DNA from: CAZPKH01 sp964407165
GTDB lineage: Bacteria; Bacteroidota; Bacteroidia; Bacteroidales; Muribaculaceae
Length of the DNA stretch: 40,481 nt
Direction: 5' to 3'
Assembly (NCBI GenBank): GCA_964407165.1
Contig: CAYOUJ010000018.1
Span: forward strand, 1-40,481
Shown here: positions 7,992 to 16,200 of the stretch, piece by piece
Numbering within the stretch: the stretch's first letter is position 1
Layout of the letters: the number at the start of each line of letters is the position of its first letter
Made by a program: the position numbers and the translations under genes
Notes under the pieces: generated by a model
The model's input: only the letters and a program-made list of their open reading frames with translations
What the model was told of the DNA's origin: nothing
Databases searched by the model: none

Positions 7992-8065
7992 TTGGTTTGG
8001 TCACCGCAAAAATAACACGAAAAAACGCCCAAAACAAGTGCGATAGGAAAAATGTGCCAAACCAA
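7992..8065. promoter_or_regulatory. Candidate AraC operator pair with regulator promoter
   Basis: TTGGTTTGG (7992-8000) and its exact inverse CCAAACCAA (8057-8065) lie 56 bases apart. Between them is the minus-strand promoter of the regulator: TATTTTTG (8014-8007) with CTTG (8038-8035) 20 bases upstream. The arrangement would suit a dimer bridging both sites by looping. Confidence 0.5.
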
Positions 8066-8079
8066 ACGCAAAACGGGTG

Positions 8080-8110
8080 TTTTTTAGCCGCGCAATACTC
8101 CCGACCTTTG
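8080..8110 (+). promoter_or_regulatory. Probable promoter of efflux operon 2
   Basis: GACCTTTG (8103-8110) resembles the TAnnTTTG box, with TTTT about 20 bases upstream. The first base departs from consensus, which would fit a promoter that needs an activator. The 47-base leader that follows is mostly GCATAAT repeats. Confidence 0.45.
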
Positions 8111-8118
8111 CCCCGTTC

Positions 8119-8151
8119 AATGCATAATGCATAATGCACAATGCATAATTA
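8119..8151 (+). repeat. GCATAAT heptad array
   Basis: About four units of GCATAAT/GCACAAT at seven-base spacing lie just before the second tolC-like start codon. The same word fills spacers at 16101-16134 and 23288-23369. Confidence 0.75.
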
Positions 8152-8157
8152 ATTCCT

Positions 8158-9561
8158 ATGAATACTTACAGACTGACTCTTTTCATGCTTTTCATCTGGC
8201 TCGGCGCGGCCGTGGTGGCCGCGTCGGGGCCTCGGCCGCTCACCCTCGACGAGTGCCGGCGGCTGGCGGTGCTCAACAACAAGGAGCTTCGCATGGCCGA
8301 CGCCGCGGTGCAGTCGGCATATTACGAGCGCAAAGCGGCATATACCAAATATTTCCCGCGCATCAGCGCCACGGGCACGTACATGCGCACCGACAAGGAG
8401 ATAGCCCTTCTGAGCGACGAGCAGAAGGCCACGCTCGGCGGCGCCGGCACGCTCTTGGGCACGGTCGCGCCCGACCTGGCGCCCTTCGAGCAGGAGCTCA
8501 ACGCCGTCGGCGGAAGCCTCGTCGACGCCCTGCGCACCGACACCCGCAATCTCTCCGCCGTCGGCGTCATGCTCACCCAGCCCATCTACATGGGGGGCAA
8601 GATACGCGCCTACAACGCCATCATGGGCTACGCCGAGCAGATAGCCGGCATCACGCGCGAGAAGGAGCTGCAAGACCTGCTCGTGGAGGTCGACGAGGCC
8701 TACTGGCGGGTGGTGGAGCTGCAGGCAAAGCGCGAGCTGGCGCTGAGCTACGCCGCGCTTGTCGACACATTATTATATAACGTGGAGCAGATGCAGGCAG
8801 AGGGGTTCTGCACCCGCGCCGACGTGCTGAGCGTGCGCGTCAAGAGCAACGAGGCGCAGGTGACCGTCATACAGGTCGAGAACGGGCTGGCCGTCAGCCG
8901 CATGCTTCTCTGCCAGCTCTGCGGCCTCGACATCGACACCGACATCACGCTGGAGGAGACAGTGCCGGAAAGCGAGGCGCCCGTCACCGGCGACGTGGAA
9001 ACCGCCCTGCGCCTGCGCCCCGAACTGCGGTCGCTCTCCCTCGCCGCAAAGATCGGCGACGAGCGGGTGCGGCTCACCCGCAGCGAGTTCATGCCCACAG
9101 TCGCCCTCACCGGCGGATACCTGGCCACCTATCCCTCTGTACTCAACGGGTTTGAGAAGCGTTTCAACGGGCTGTGGAGCGTGGGCGTGGTGGCCAACAT
9201 ACCGCTTCTCACCTCCGGCGAGCGCATCTACAAGGTGCGCGCGGCCCGCGCCGAGGCGCTGCGCTACCGGCTGCAGGAGGCGGAGGTGATGGAGAAGGTT
9301 GAGCTGCAGGTCAACCAGTGCCGCCGCCGCGTGACGGAGGCTCAGGAGCGCGTGCGCAAGGCGCGGTCGTCGGTTGAGCAAGCCGACGAAAACCTGCGCT
9401 ACGCCCGCCTGGGCCTGGCCGAGGGGGTAATACCCGTCAGCAACGTCATCGAGGCGCAGACGGCGTGGCTGGGCGCCCGCACAGAGTCGGTCACGGCCGG
9501 CATCGACCTCCACTTGGCCAACGTATACCTCAAGCAATCAATGGGTTTAATCAAGCAATAG
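8158..9561 (+). CDS. TolC family outer-membrane channel 2
   Basis: A 467-residue outer-membrane efflux protein with a signal peptide (about 1-22) and two outer-membrane-efflux repeats rich in long coiled helices. LTQPIYMGGKIRAYNAIMG and VVANIPLLTSGERIYKVRAA are the characteristic beta-strand segments of the two halves. It is the first gene of the operon with HlyD (10 bases downstream) and two ABC-2 permeases. It differs strongly from the TolC protein at 3171-4496, so the two are not a recent duplication. Confidence 0.9.
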   Translation: MNTYRLTLFMLFIWLGAAVVAASGPRPLTLDECRRLAVLNNKELRMADAAVQSAYYERKAAYTKYFPRISATGTYMRTDKEIALLSDEQKATLGGAGTLLGTVAPDLAPFEQELNAVGGSLVDALRTDTRNLSAVGVMLTQPIYMGGKIRAYNAIMGYAEQIAGITREKELQDLLVEVDEAYWRVVELQAKRELALSYAALVDTLLYNVEQMQAEGFCTRADVLSVRVKSNEAQVTVIQVENGLAVSRMLLCQLCGLDIDTDITLEETVPESEAPVTGDVETALRLRPELRSLSLAAKIGDERVRLTRSEFMPTVALTGGYLATYPSVLNGFEKRFNGLWSVGVVANIPLLTSGERIYKVRAARAEALRYRLQEAEVMEKVELQVNQCRRRVTEAQERVRKARSSVEQADENLRYARLGLAEGVIPVSNVIEAQTAWLGARTESVTAGIDLHLANVYLKQSMGLIKQ

Positions 9562-9570
9562 CATACCGAC

Positions 9571-10596
9571 ATGAAACTTACCAAGACAAAGAGCGCGGTG
9601 CTCGTCATGGGCACGCTCATCGTGGCCGTCATACTCATAGTCATCATCGTGGGCCTGAGCATCCCCGAGCAGCCGGAGATTATCCAGGGGATGGTGGAGA
9701 CCACCGACTACCGCGTCAGCAGCAAGGTGCCCGCTCGCGTGCTGGAGATACGCGTGGCCGAGGGGCAGCCCGTCCGCGCCGGCGACACGTTGGTGGTGAT
9801 GCAGGCGCCGGACATCGAGGCCAAGTTGGCACAGGCGCAGGCAGCAGAGGCCGCAGCAGCCGCCCAGGAGCAGAAAGCGCTCAACGGCTCACGGCAGGAG
9901 CAGATACAGAGCACCTACCAAGTCTGGCAGCAGGCCCGCGCCGGACTGGAGGTGGCCGAGAAGACTTACACGCGCATCAACCGCCTGTTTGAGCAGGGGG
10001 TGATGGCGGAGCAGAAGCGCGACGAGGCCAAGGCGCAGCTCGACGCCATGACGGCCACCGAGGCCGCCGCCCGCGCTCAATATGAGATGGCCGTCAACGG
10101 CGCCCGCGCCGAGGACAAGGCCGCCGCCGGCGCGCAGACGCGCCGCGCCCGCGGGGCCGTCGGCGAGGTGGCCTCATACCTCGACGAGACGGTGCTCACC
10201 GCCACCCGCGACGGCGTGGTCACGGAGATATTCCCCGAGGTAGGCGAACTGGTAGGCACGGGCGCGCCCATCATGAACATCGCCTGCCCCGATGATGTGT
10301 GGTTCACCTTCAACGTCCGCGAGGACCTGCTGCCGGGGCTGAAGGTGGGCACCGAGACAGAGGTCTATCTGCCCGCGCAAGACGTCAGCATACCCGTGAA
10401 AATCACGCTGATGAAGGATGTCGGCTCGTTTGCCGCGTGGAAGGCGACGAAGGCCCTCGACGGTTACGACCTGCGCACCATCGAGGTGCAGGCGCGGCCC
10501 GTCGACCCCGCAGCCGCCGACGGCCTCCGCACAGGCATGTCAGCCATAATAAGGCCCACCCCAAACCCCTCCCCAAGGGGAGGGGCTTCAAAGTAG
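9571..10596 (+). CDS. HlyD family periplasmic adaptor 2
   Basis: A 341-residue membrane-fusion protein with one N-terminal anchor (about 11-30), a first lipoyl half (YRVSSKVPARVLEIRVAEGQ), an alanine-rich coiled coil (about 85-190), a second lipoyl half (LTATRDGVVTEIFPEVGEL) and a barrel domain ending MSAIIRP. The last dozen residues (TPNPSPRGGASK) are encoded by a perfect GC hairpin repeat at 10566-10585 and look like a repeat-made tail. It links the TolC channel to the ABC-2 permeases; spacing to the next gene is 10 bases. Confidence 0.88.
   Translation: MKLTKTKSAVLVMGTLIVAVILIVIIVGLSIPEQPEIIQGMVETTDYRVSSKVPARVLEIRVAEGQPVRAGDTLVVMQAPDIEAKLAQAQAAEAAAAAQEQKALNGSRQEQIQSTYQVWQQARAGLEVAEKTYTRINRLFEQGVMAEQKRDEAKAQLDAMTATEAAARAQYEMAVNGARAEDKAAAGAQTRRARGAVGEVASYLDETVLTATRDGVVTEIFPEVGELVGTGAPIMNIACPDDVWFTFNVREDLLPGLKVGTETEVYLPAQDVSIPVKITLMKDVGSFAAWKATKALDGYDLRTIEVQARPVDPAAADGLRTGMSAIIRPTPNPSPRGGASK
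10566..10585. repeat. GC hairpin repeat at the 3' end of hlyD
   Basis: CCCCTCCCC (10566-10574), AA, then GGGGAGGGG (10577-10585) is a perfect 9-bp hairpin just before the stop codon. It encodes the PSPRG part of the protein tail. Confidence 0.75.
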
Positions 10597-10606
10597 ATGT
10601 AACTCT

Positions 10607-11788
10607 ATGGCAAAAGAGGCTGTTACTTATAGGCTGTGGAGGATAATCAGGCGGGAGGTGGCCATCTTCGCCCGCAGGCCCCTGCTGCTGTTCACCATGC
10701 TCGTGGCGCCGGTGGTGTGCCTCGTGTTCTTCACCTCGCTGATGGACAGCGGGCTGCCGACGAAGCTGCCCTCCGGCATGGTCGACGAAGACGACACGCA
10801 CGTCACACGCATCGTCACCCGCATACTCGGCTCGATGGAGGAGACGCAGGTGATGCGCCGCTACGCCTCCTTCTCCGAGGCCCGCGACGCCATGCAGAGG
10901 GGCGAGATATACTCCTTCTTCTATATCCCGCGCGGACTGACTGAAGACGCCATGGCCAACCGCCAGCCGCGCATCTCGTTTTACACCAACGAGGCTTACT
11001 TCGTCCCCGGCACGCTGCTGATGAAAGATTCGCGCTACGCCTCCGAGCTGTCGGGACTCGCGCTCACCCGCGAGACGCTATACTCCCGGGGGCTGACCGA
11101 ACGCGAGGCCATGGGCGTCATCCAGCCCATCGTCGTCGAGACGCATCCGCTCAACAACCCTTTCCTCAACTACTCCGTCTACCTCAACAACATGCTCCTG
11201 CCGGGCATTCTCATCCTGCTCATCATGCTCACAACGGCCTACACCATCGGCCTGGAATGGAAGCAGGGGACGCAGCGGCAGCTGTATGCCATGTCCGGCA
11301 ACTCCTCGACGATAGCGCTGACGGGCAAACTGCTGCCTCAGACGGCCATATTCACCCTGCTGTTCATGCTCTATGACGTCTATCTCTACCGCTACCTCGC
11401 CTTCCCGTGCCACACGGGCCTCGGGCCGATGATGCTGCTTGGGTTTGTCACCGTGCTTGCCTCGCAGGCGTTCGCCGTCTTTCTCTTCGGGGTGTTCATC
11501 GGCAAGATGCGGCTGGCGATGTGCCTGTGCTCGCTCTGGGGCATACTCTCCTTCTCCCTGGCCGGCTTCACCTACCCCGTGACGGCCATGGACGGCCCTT
11601 TGCAGTGGCTCTCATGGCTTTTCCCCCTGCGGCAATATTACCTCATCTACGTCAACCAGGCCCTCAACGGCTATCCGATAGCCTACGCCTGGGCTCCCGC
11701 CACGGCCCTGCTCTGCTTCCTACTGCTCCCCCTGACCATCTTGTGGCGCTACCACACCGCCTTCCTCCACTATTCCTACCAAAAGTAG
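10607..11788 (+). CDS. ABC-2 type permease 1
   Basis: A 393-residue membrane subunit of an ABC-2 exporter. One N-terminal helix (about 21-42) is followed by a large extracytoplasmic domain (about 45-190), then five or six C-terminal helices from about 195, the layout of the YhhJ/YbhR class. It begins with a polar stretch ending WRIIRREVAIFARRPL, as usual for these proteins. It lies between the adaptor and a second permease, with which it probably forms a heterodimer. No ATP-binding subunit is encoded nearby, although the family normally needs one. Confidence 0.85.
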   Translation: MAKEAVTYRLWRIIRREVAIFARRPLLLFTMLVAPVVCLVFFTSLMDSGLPTKLPSGMVDEDDTHVTRIVTRILGSMEETQVMRRYASFSEARDAMQRGEIYSFFYIPRGLTEDAMANRQPRISFYTNEAYFVPGTLLMKDSRYASELSGLALTRETLYSRGLTEREAMGVIQPIVVETHPLNNPFLNYSVYLNNMLLPGILILLIMLTTAYTIGLEWKQGTQRQLYAMSGNSSTIALTGKLLPQTAIFTLLFMLYDVYLYRYLAFPCHTGLGPMMLLGFVTVLASQAFAVFLFGVFIGKMRLAMCLCSLWGILSFSLAGFTYPVTAMDGPLQWLSWLFPLRQYYLIYVNQALNGYPIAYAWAPATALLCFLLLPLTILWRYHTAFLHYSYQK

Positions 11789-11799
11789 TCACGTCAACC

Positions 11800-11834
11800 A
11801 ACCGATCACCATGGCGTGGCGCTGTGCGCCACGC
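11800..11834 (+). repeat. GCGC-TGT-GCGC hairpin repeat, copy 1
   Basis: The leader sequence AACCGATCACCATGG (11800-11814) overlaps a 9-bp perfect hairpin GCGTGGCGC-TGT-GCGCCACGC (11814-11834). The same leader (13 of 15 bases) precedes a hairpin with different arms at 15625-15649. It lies between the two permease genes. Confidence 0.7.
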
Positions 11835-11846
11835 ATCCCCGTAGTT

Positions 11847-13061
11847 ATGTTTAAGATTGCCTACCAAGAGCTGTGCACCGTCGCCCGCGACAAGGGCATA
11901 CTCATCTTCATACTCTTCGTGCCCCTCGTCTACCCCCTGCTCTACTCGTATGTGTACACAAACGAGGTCGTCCGCGAGGTGCCCGCAGTGGTGGTCGACG
12001 AGAGCCGGTCGGCCGCCTCGCGCCGGTTCATACGCATGGTCGACGCCTCCCCCGACGTGGCCATAGCCTATCAATGCGGCTCCCTGGCTGAGGCGGAGGA
12101 GCATCTAAAGCGCCGCGAGGCATACGGCATACTGCGCATACCCTCCACGTTCACCACCGACCTGCAGCGCGGCGACCAGACCACCGTCGGCCTCTACGCC
12201 GACATGAGCTCGATGCTCTATTACAAGGCGATGCTGCTCACGGTCACCAACGCGTCATTGGAGATGAACAAAGACATCAAGGTGACGGAGCACCTCCCTG
12301 CCACCACCGACCGCGCTGCCGACATCAGCCGCACCCCCATCGAGTATGACTACGTGGCCCTCTACAACCCGCAGAGCGGCTTCGCGGCCTTCCTCATCCC
12401 TCCCGTGCTCATGCTCATCATCCAGCAGACCCTCCTCCTCGGCATCGGCATGGCCATGGGCGACCGGAGGGAACATAGAGCAAATCAGGAGGGCGGCCGT
12501 CCCGGCCGCACCCGTCAGGCGTGGCCGCCAGGCGTGCTGGGTTTGCGGCCAAGGCGGGGAAGTGCGGCCGGTACGGCCGCCCTCCCGATTTGTGGCCGCG
12601 CCCTCCCCTACTTCCTGCTGTACATGCTGCTGGCCGTCTACATGTTCACCGTGGTTAACAATATGTTCGCTCTGCCGCGATTTGGTGACTATTGGACGTT
12701 CGTCGTCTTCGCCGCCGTCTACATCCTCGCCTGCATCTTCCTGGGCATGACCCTCGGCCACCTGGTCCACCGCCGCGAAGACTGCATCATGCTGTTTGTG
12801 TTTCTCTCGGTGCCCATGCTCTTCCTCTCCGGCGTGTCGTGGCCCGGGGCAGCCATGCCAAAGTTCTGGAAATATGTGTCTTATCTCTTCCCATCGACCT
12901 TCGGCATGAACGGCTACGTGCGCATCACCTCGATGGGCGCCTCCCTGAGCCAGGTAGCATTCGAGTTCAAGGGCCTGCTGATCCAGACGGTCGTCTACTT
13001 CACCGCCGCGTGGCTCATACAGAAACGAGAGAAACACAAGAAACAAATAAAATTCGCGTAA
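11847..13061 (+). CDS. ABC-2 type permease 2, with in-frame repeat insertion
   Basis: The second membrane subunit of the ABC-2 exporter, 404 residues from ATG 11847 (MFKIAYQELCTVARDKGIL). I prefer this start because the upstream ATG at 11811 lies inside a hairpin repeat. Layout: one helix near 20-38, an extracytoplasmic domain to about 180, then C-terminal helices from about 183. Residues about 212-249, in the loop between the first two of these helices, are encoded by a 112-bp palindromic element (12481-12592); they are rich in Gly, Arg and Pro and fit no membrane or domain pattern. The frame stays open and recognisable permease sequence resumes at ALPYFLLYMLLAVYMF. Whether the protein still works cannot be judged. 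Confidence 0.85.
   Translation: MFKIAYQELCTVARDKGILIFILFVPLVYPLLYSYVYTNEVVREVPAVVVDESRSAASRRFIRMVDASPDVAIAYQCGSLAEAEEHLKRREAYGILRIPSTFTTDLQRGDQTTVGLYADMSSMLYYKAMLLTVTNASLEMNKDIKVTEHLPATTDRAADISRTPIEYDYVALYNPQSGFAAFLIPPVLMLIIQQTLLLGIGMAMGDRREHRANQEGGRPGRTRQAWPPGVLGLRPRRGSAAGTAALPICGRALPYFLLYMLLAVYMFTVVNNMFALPRFGDYWTFVVFAAVYILACIFLGMTLGHLVHRREDCIMLFVFLSVPMLFLSGVSWPGAAMPKFWKYVSYLFPSTFGMNGYVRITSMGASLSQVAFEFKGLLIQTVVYFTAAWLIQKREKHKKQIKFA
12481..12592. repeat. In-frame palindromic element, copy A
   Basis: The outer arms CAAATC (12481-12486) and GATTTG (12587-12592) pair, then after one mismatch GGAGGGCGGCCGT and ACGGCCGCCCTCC pair perfectly (13 bp), then GGCCGCA and TGCGGCC. The centre, about 50 bases beginning CCCGTCAGGCGTGGCCGCCA, matches the centre of the element at 19795-19929 with about five differences. 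The core is read in a different frame there. No transposase or target duplication is visible. Confidence 0.8.
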
Positions 13062-13109
13062 TTCGCGCAATTTGTAGTTATAAAAAATTTAGTATCTGTC
13101 ATTTCTATC

Positions 13110-13127
13110 GTTTCTGTATGAGTTATT
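13110..13127. repeat. 18-base repeat upstream of PBP1A
   Basis: GTTTCTGTATGAGTTATT is identical to 375-392, which lies at the stop of the first MFS gene. Both copies are in or next to AT-rich spacers. Confidence 0.6.
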
Positions 13128-13150
13128 GCGGAGGTTTGAGTTTTTTTTCG

Positions 13151-13158
13151 TAATTTTG
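13151..13158 (+). promoter_or_regulatory. Promoter -7 box of PBP1A gene
   Basis: TAATTTTG matches TAnnTTTG, 27 bases before the start codon. No clear -33 element is seen at the expected distance. Confidence 0.5.
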
Positions 13159-13185
13159 CAGGTTGAATAATCCGACCGCTCTCAA

Positions 13186-15600
13186 ATGAAGAAAAAGATA
13201 AAGACCCCCGCCCGCTGGCGCCGCATGGGCATCATCGGCAAGCTGTGGATGATATTCGCCGCTTTCCTTGTCTTGCTCGCCCTCTTTTTTGTGCTCATCT
13301 ACAACGGCATAATAGGCTACATGCCCCCCGTCGAAGAGCTCAAGAACCCCCATGACCGCTTCGCTTCAGTCATCTACAGCGCCGACGGCGTGGAGATGGG
13401 CCATTACTTCCGCGGCACCGGCAACCGCGTGTACGCCGACTTCGACGAGATCTCGCCCCACGTGGTCGACGCCCTCATCGCCACGGAGGACTCCCGCTTC
13501 CTCGAGCACTCGGGCATCGACTCGCGCGCCATGGGACGCGTGCTCTTCAAGACCATACTCATGCGCGACAAGAGCGCCGGCGGCGGCTCGACGCTCACCC
13601 AGCAGCTGGCCAAGCAGCTCTATTCGCCAGAGTCGCGCGGATTTTTCTCGCGACTGGTGCAGAAGCCCATCGAGTGGATGATCGCCATCAAGCTCGAGCG
13701 CTATTACTCCAAGGATGAGATCATCAAGATGTATCTCAACCAGTTTGACTTCCTCTACAACGCCGTGGGCATCAAGAGCGCGGCGCACGTCTACTTCGGC
13801 AAAGACCCGCGCGACCTGACCGTCGAGGAGGCGGCCACGCTGGTGGGCATGGTCAAGAACCCGTCGTACTACAACCCCGTGCGCCAGAACGAGCGCACGC
13901 GGGAGCGCCGCAATGTGGTGTTCGAGCAGATGCAGAAGGCGGGCTACCTGACACAGAGCGAGGTCGACTCGCTCAAAGAGCTGCCCCTTACCATCAACTT
14001 CCACCGCGTGGACCACAAGGACGGACTCGCCCCTTACTTCCGCGAGGAGGTGCGCCGCATGATGCAAGCCAAGCGACCCGAGCGTGACCAGTACCACTCC
14101 TGGAACTATGCCCAGTATGTGGCCGACTCCATCGCCTGGGAGACAAACCCGCTCTACGGTTGGATTGAGAAGAACCCCAAGCCCGACGGGTCGAAGTATG
14201 ACATCTACACCGACGGCCTGAAGATCTACACCTCCATCGACTCGCGCATGCAGCGCTACGCCGAGGAGGCAGTGCAGCAGCACCTGGGCGGATACCTGCA
14301 GCCTAGCTTCTTCCGCGAGAACCGCTCCAACAAGCTCGCCCCATACTCCCCCAACCGCACGGAGATCTCCGAGGTGCGCATCAACCACCTCATACGCAAC
14401 GCCATGAAGCAGACCGACCGCTACCGCATGATGACAAAGGCCGGCGCGTCGAAGGAGGAGATAGAGCAGGCGTTCAACACCCGCCGCGAGATGAAGGTGT
14501 TCACCTACTCCGGCGTGGTCGACACCGTGATGACCCCGCGCGACTCGCTGCTCTACACCAAGAGCTTCCTGCGCACCGGCATGATGGCCATGGACCCTGT
14601 CAACGGCTATGTCAAGGCTTACGTCGGCGGCCCCGACTTCACACACTTCCAGTATGACATGGTGTCGACCGGACGCCGGCAGATCGGCTCGACGGTCAAG
14701 CCCTTCCTCTACACCTACGCCATGGAGGACGGCATGACCCCCTGCGACCGCCTGCTCAACGCGCAGCCCGAGATCAACGACGGCGGACGCATCTGGCGCC
14801 CGCGCAACGCCGGCCGGGCCATGGTAGGCCAGATGGTGGACCTCCGCTGGGCCCTCACGCACTCAAACAACTGGATATCCGCCCGACTCATCAGCGCCCT
14901 CAGCCCCGAGGAACTGGTGCGCACGATGCACAACTTCGGCGTCACCTCCAAGCTCGAGCCGGTGATGTCGCTCTGCCTCGGCCCTTGCGACGTCTCGGTC
15001 AAGGAGATGGTCACCGCATATAGCGCCTTCGCCAACAACGGCATGCGAGTCGACCCCATCTTCGTCACCGCCATTGCCGACAACAACGGCAACATCATCA
15101 GCGAATTCACACCGCGCCACACCGAAATTATCAGCGAGACGGCATATTACCGCATCCTGTCGATACTGCTCAACGTGGTGGACGACGGCACGGCGCGGCG
15201 CCTGCGCGGAGCCCCCTACAACCTCACCGCCGAGATGGGCGGCAAGACCGGCACCACCAACTACAACGCCGACGGCTGGTTCATGGGCTTCACCCCCGAC
15301 CTGGTGGTAGGCACCTGGGTCGGCGGCGAGGAACGCTTCATACACTTCGCCACCATGGGCTACGGCCAGGGCTCCACCATGGCCCTGCCCATCTACGGCC
15401 TGTTCATGAAGAAAGTCTATGCCGACAAGAACCTCCCCTACCGCCAGGACGTCCGCTTCATCTTCCCCGAGGGCCTCGACCTGTGTCAGACGGAGTATCT
15501 CGGCCCGGTCGGTGGCGGCGGTGACGGAGATGACGAGGGTGGCGAAGGCACCGACGCCACCTCCGTCGAAGAAACCACCATCGAAGACATCTTCGACTAA
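13186..15600 (+). CDS. mrcA: Class A penicillin-binding protein (PBP1A type)
   Basis: A bifunctional peptidoglycan glycosyltransferase/transpeptidase of 804 residues. One N-terminal membrane anchor (about 18-45) precedes a GT51 domain with the catalytic Glu in ATEDSRFLEHSGID (Glu101) and GGSTLTQQLAKQL. The transpeptidase domain has the catalytic Ser502 in GSTVKPF, the SNN motif at 560-562 and KTGTT starting at Lys687. All key residues of both activities are present. The C-terminus is acidic and low in complexity (GDGDDEGGEGTDATSVEE). The downstream dut gene follows after 59 bases that contain a hairpin repeat. Confidence 0.95.
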   Translation: MKKKIKTPARWRRMGIIGKLWMIFAAFLVLLALFFVLIYNGIIGYMPPVEELKNPHDRFASVIYSADGVEMGHYFRGTGNRVYADFDEISPHVVDALIATEDSRFLEHSGIDSRAMGRVLFKTILMRDKSAGGGSTLTQQLAKQLYSPESRGFFSRLVQKPIEWMIAIKLERYYSKDEIIKMYLNQFDFLYNAVGIKSAAHVYFGKDPRDLTVEEAATLVGMVKNPSYYNPVRQNERTRERRNVVFEQMQKAGYLTQSEVDSLKELPLTINFHRVDHKDGLAPYFREEVRRMMQAKRPERDQYHSWNYAQYVADSIAWETNPLYGWIEKNPKPDGSKYDIYTDGLKIYTSIDSRMQRYAEEAVQQHLGGYLQPSFFRENRSNKLAPYSPNRTEISEVRINHLIRNAMKQTDRYRMMTKAGASKEEIEQAFNTRREMKVFTYSGVVDTVMTPRDSLLYTKSFLRTGMMAMDPVNGYVKAYVGGPDFTHFQYDMVSTGRRQIGSTVKPFLYTYAMEDGMTPCDRLLNAQPEINDGGRIWRPRNAGRAMVGQMVDLRWALTHSNNWISARLISALSPEELVRTMHNFGVTSKLEPVMSLCLGPCDVSVKEMVTAYSAFANNGMRVDPIFVTAIADNNGNIISEFTPRHTEIISETAYYRILSILLNVVDDGTARRLRGAPYNLTAEMGGKTGTTNYNADGWFMGFTPDLVVGTWVGGEERFIHFATMGYGQGSTMALPIYGLFMKKVYADKNLPYRQDVRFIFPEGLDLCQTEYLGPVGGGGDGDDEGGEGTDATSVEETTIEDIFD

Positions 15601-15612
15601 CTTCCACCAAAT

Positions 15613-15649
15613 AACCGATTACCGTGGGTCGGCGCTTTGCGCCGACCCA
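15613..15649 (+). repeat. GCGC-TTT-GCGC hairpin repeat, copy 2
   Basis: AACCGATTACCGTGG (15613-15627) runs into TGGGTCGGCGC-TTT-GCGCCGACCCA, a perfect 11-bp hairpin (15625-15649). It shares its leader with the hairpin at 11800-11834, but the outer arm bases differ while staying complementary. It ends 11 bases before the dut start codon, so it lies in that gene's leader. Confidence 0.75.
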
Positions 15650-15659
15650 GTAAAAAGCC

Positions 15660-16103
15660 ATGGATGAAATAAAAGTAAAGATCATAAACCGCAGCGGCCA
15701 CCCTCTGCCCGCCTACGAGACCCACTCTGCCGCCGGCATGGACGTCCGCGCCTGCCTCAAAGAGCCTGTCACCCTCGGCCCCCTGGAGCGCGCGCTCATA
15801 CCCACCGGCCTCTACATTCAGCTCCCGCAGGGCTACGAGTGCCAGATACGCCCCCGCAGCGGCCTGGCCCTGCGCCACGGCATCTCGCTGGCAAACACCC
15901 CAGGGACGGTCGACGCCGACTACCGGGGCGAGATCGGCGTCATAGTCATCAACCTTAGCAACGAGCCATTTACCATCAACGACGGCGAGCGCATCTGCCA
16001 GATGGTCATCGGCCGATACACCCACGTCAGCTGGGAGCCGGTGGAGCGCATCGACGAGACGGTCCGCGGCGACGGCGGCTTCGGCCACTCCGGTTTATAC
16101 TAA
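15660..16103 (+). CDS. dut: dUTP diphosphatase
   Basis: Trimeric dUTPase of 147 residues hydrolysing dUTP to dUMP and diphosphate. All five family motifs are visible in order: AAGMDVRA, PRSGLALRHGI, GTVDADYRGEIG, GERICQMVIG and the C-terminal RGDGGFGHSG. The length is normal. It is followed by TPR and DUF4292 genes, an order also known from Bacteroides. Confidence 0.97.
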   Translation: MDEIKVKIINRSGHPLPAYETHSAAGMDVRACLKEPVTLGPLERALIPTGLYIQLPQGYECQIRPRSGLALRHGISLANTPGTVDADYRGEIGVIVINLSNEPFTINDGERICQMVIGRYTHVSWEPVERIDETVRGDGGFGHSGLY

Positions 16104-16134
16104 TGCATTATGCACAATGCATAATGCATAATTA
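16101..16134. repeat. GCATAAT repeat hairpin
   Basis: TAATGCATTATGC (16101-16113) pairs with GCATAATGCATAA (16119-16131) at 12 of 13 positions across a five-base loop. It begins at the dut stop codon and could act as a transcript end. Confidence 0.7.
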
Positions 16135-16147
16135 ATTTTGGTAATAT

Positions 16148-16192
16148 TTCCTTAAGTTCCTTAATTTCCTTAAGCTCCTTAATTTCCTTAAC
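16148..16192 (+). repeat. TTCCTTAAG nine-base array
   Basis: Five units of TTCCTTAAG/TTCCTTAAT at nine-base spacing lie upstream of the TPR gene. They are the reverse complement of the AAGGAATTT word at 3060-3140. Confidence 0.8.
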
Positions 16193-16200
16193 GACAGCTA

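Noticed and set aside
13366..14862. 498-codon ORF on the minus strand
   Set aside because: Antisense to the PBP1A gene with a His-, Val- and Leu-rich shadow composition.
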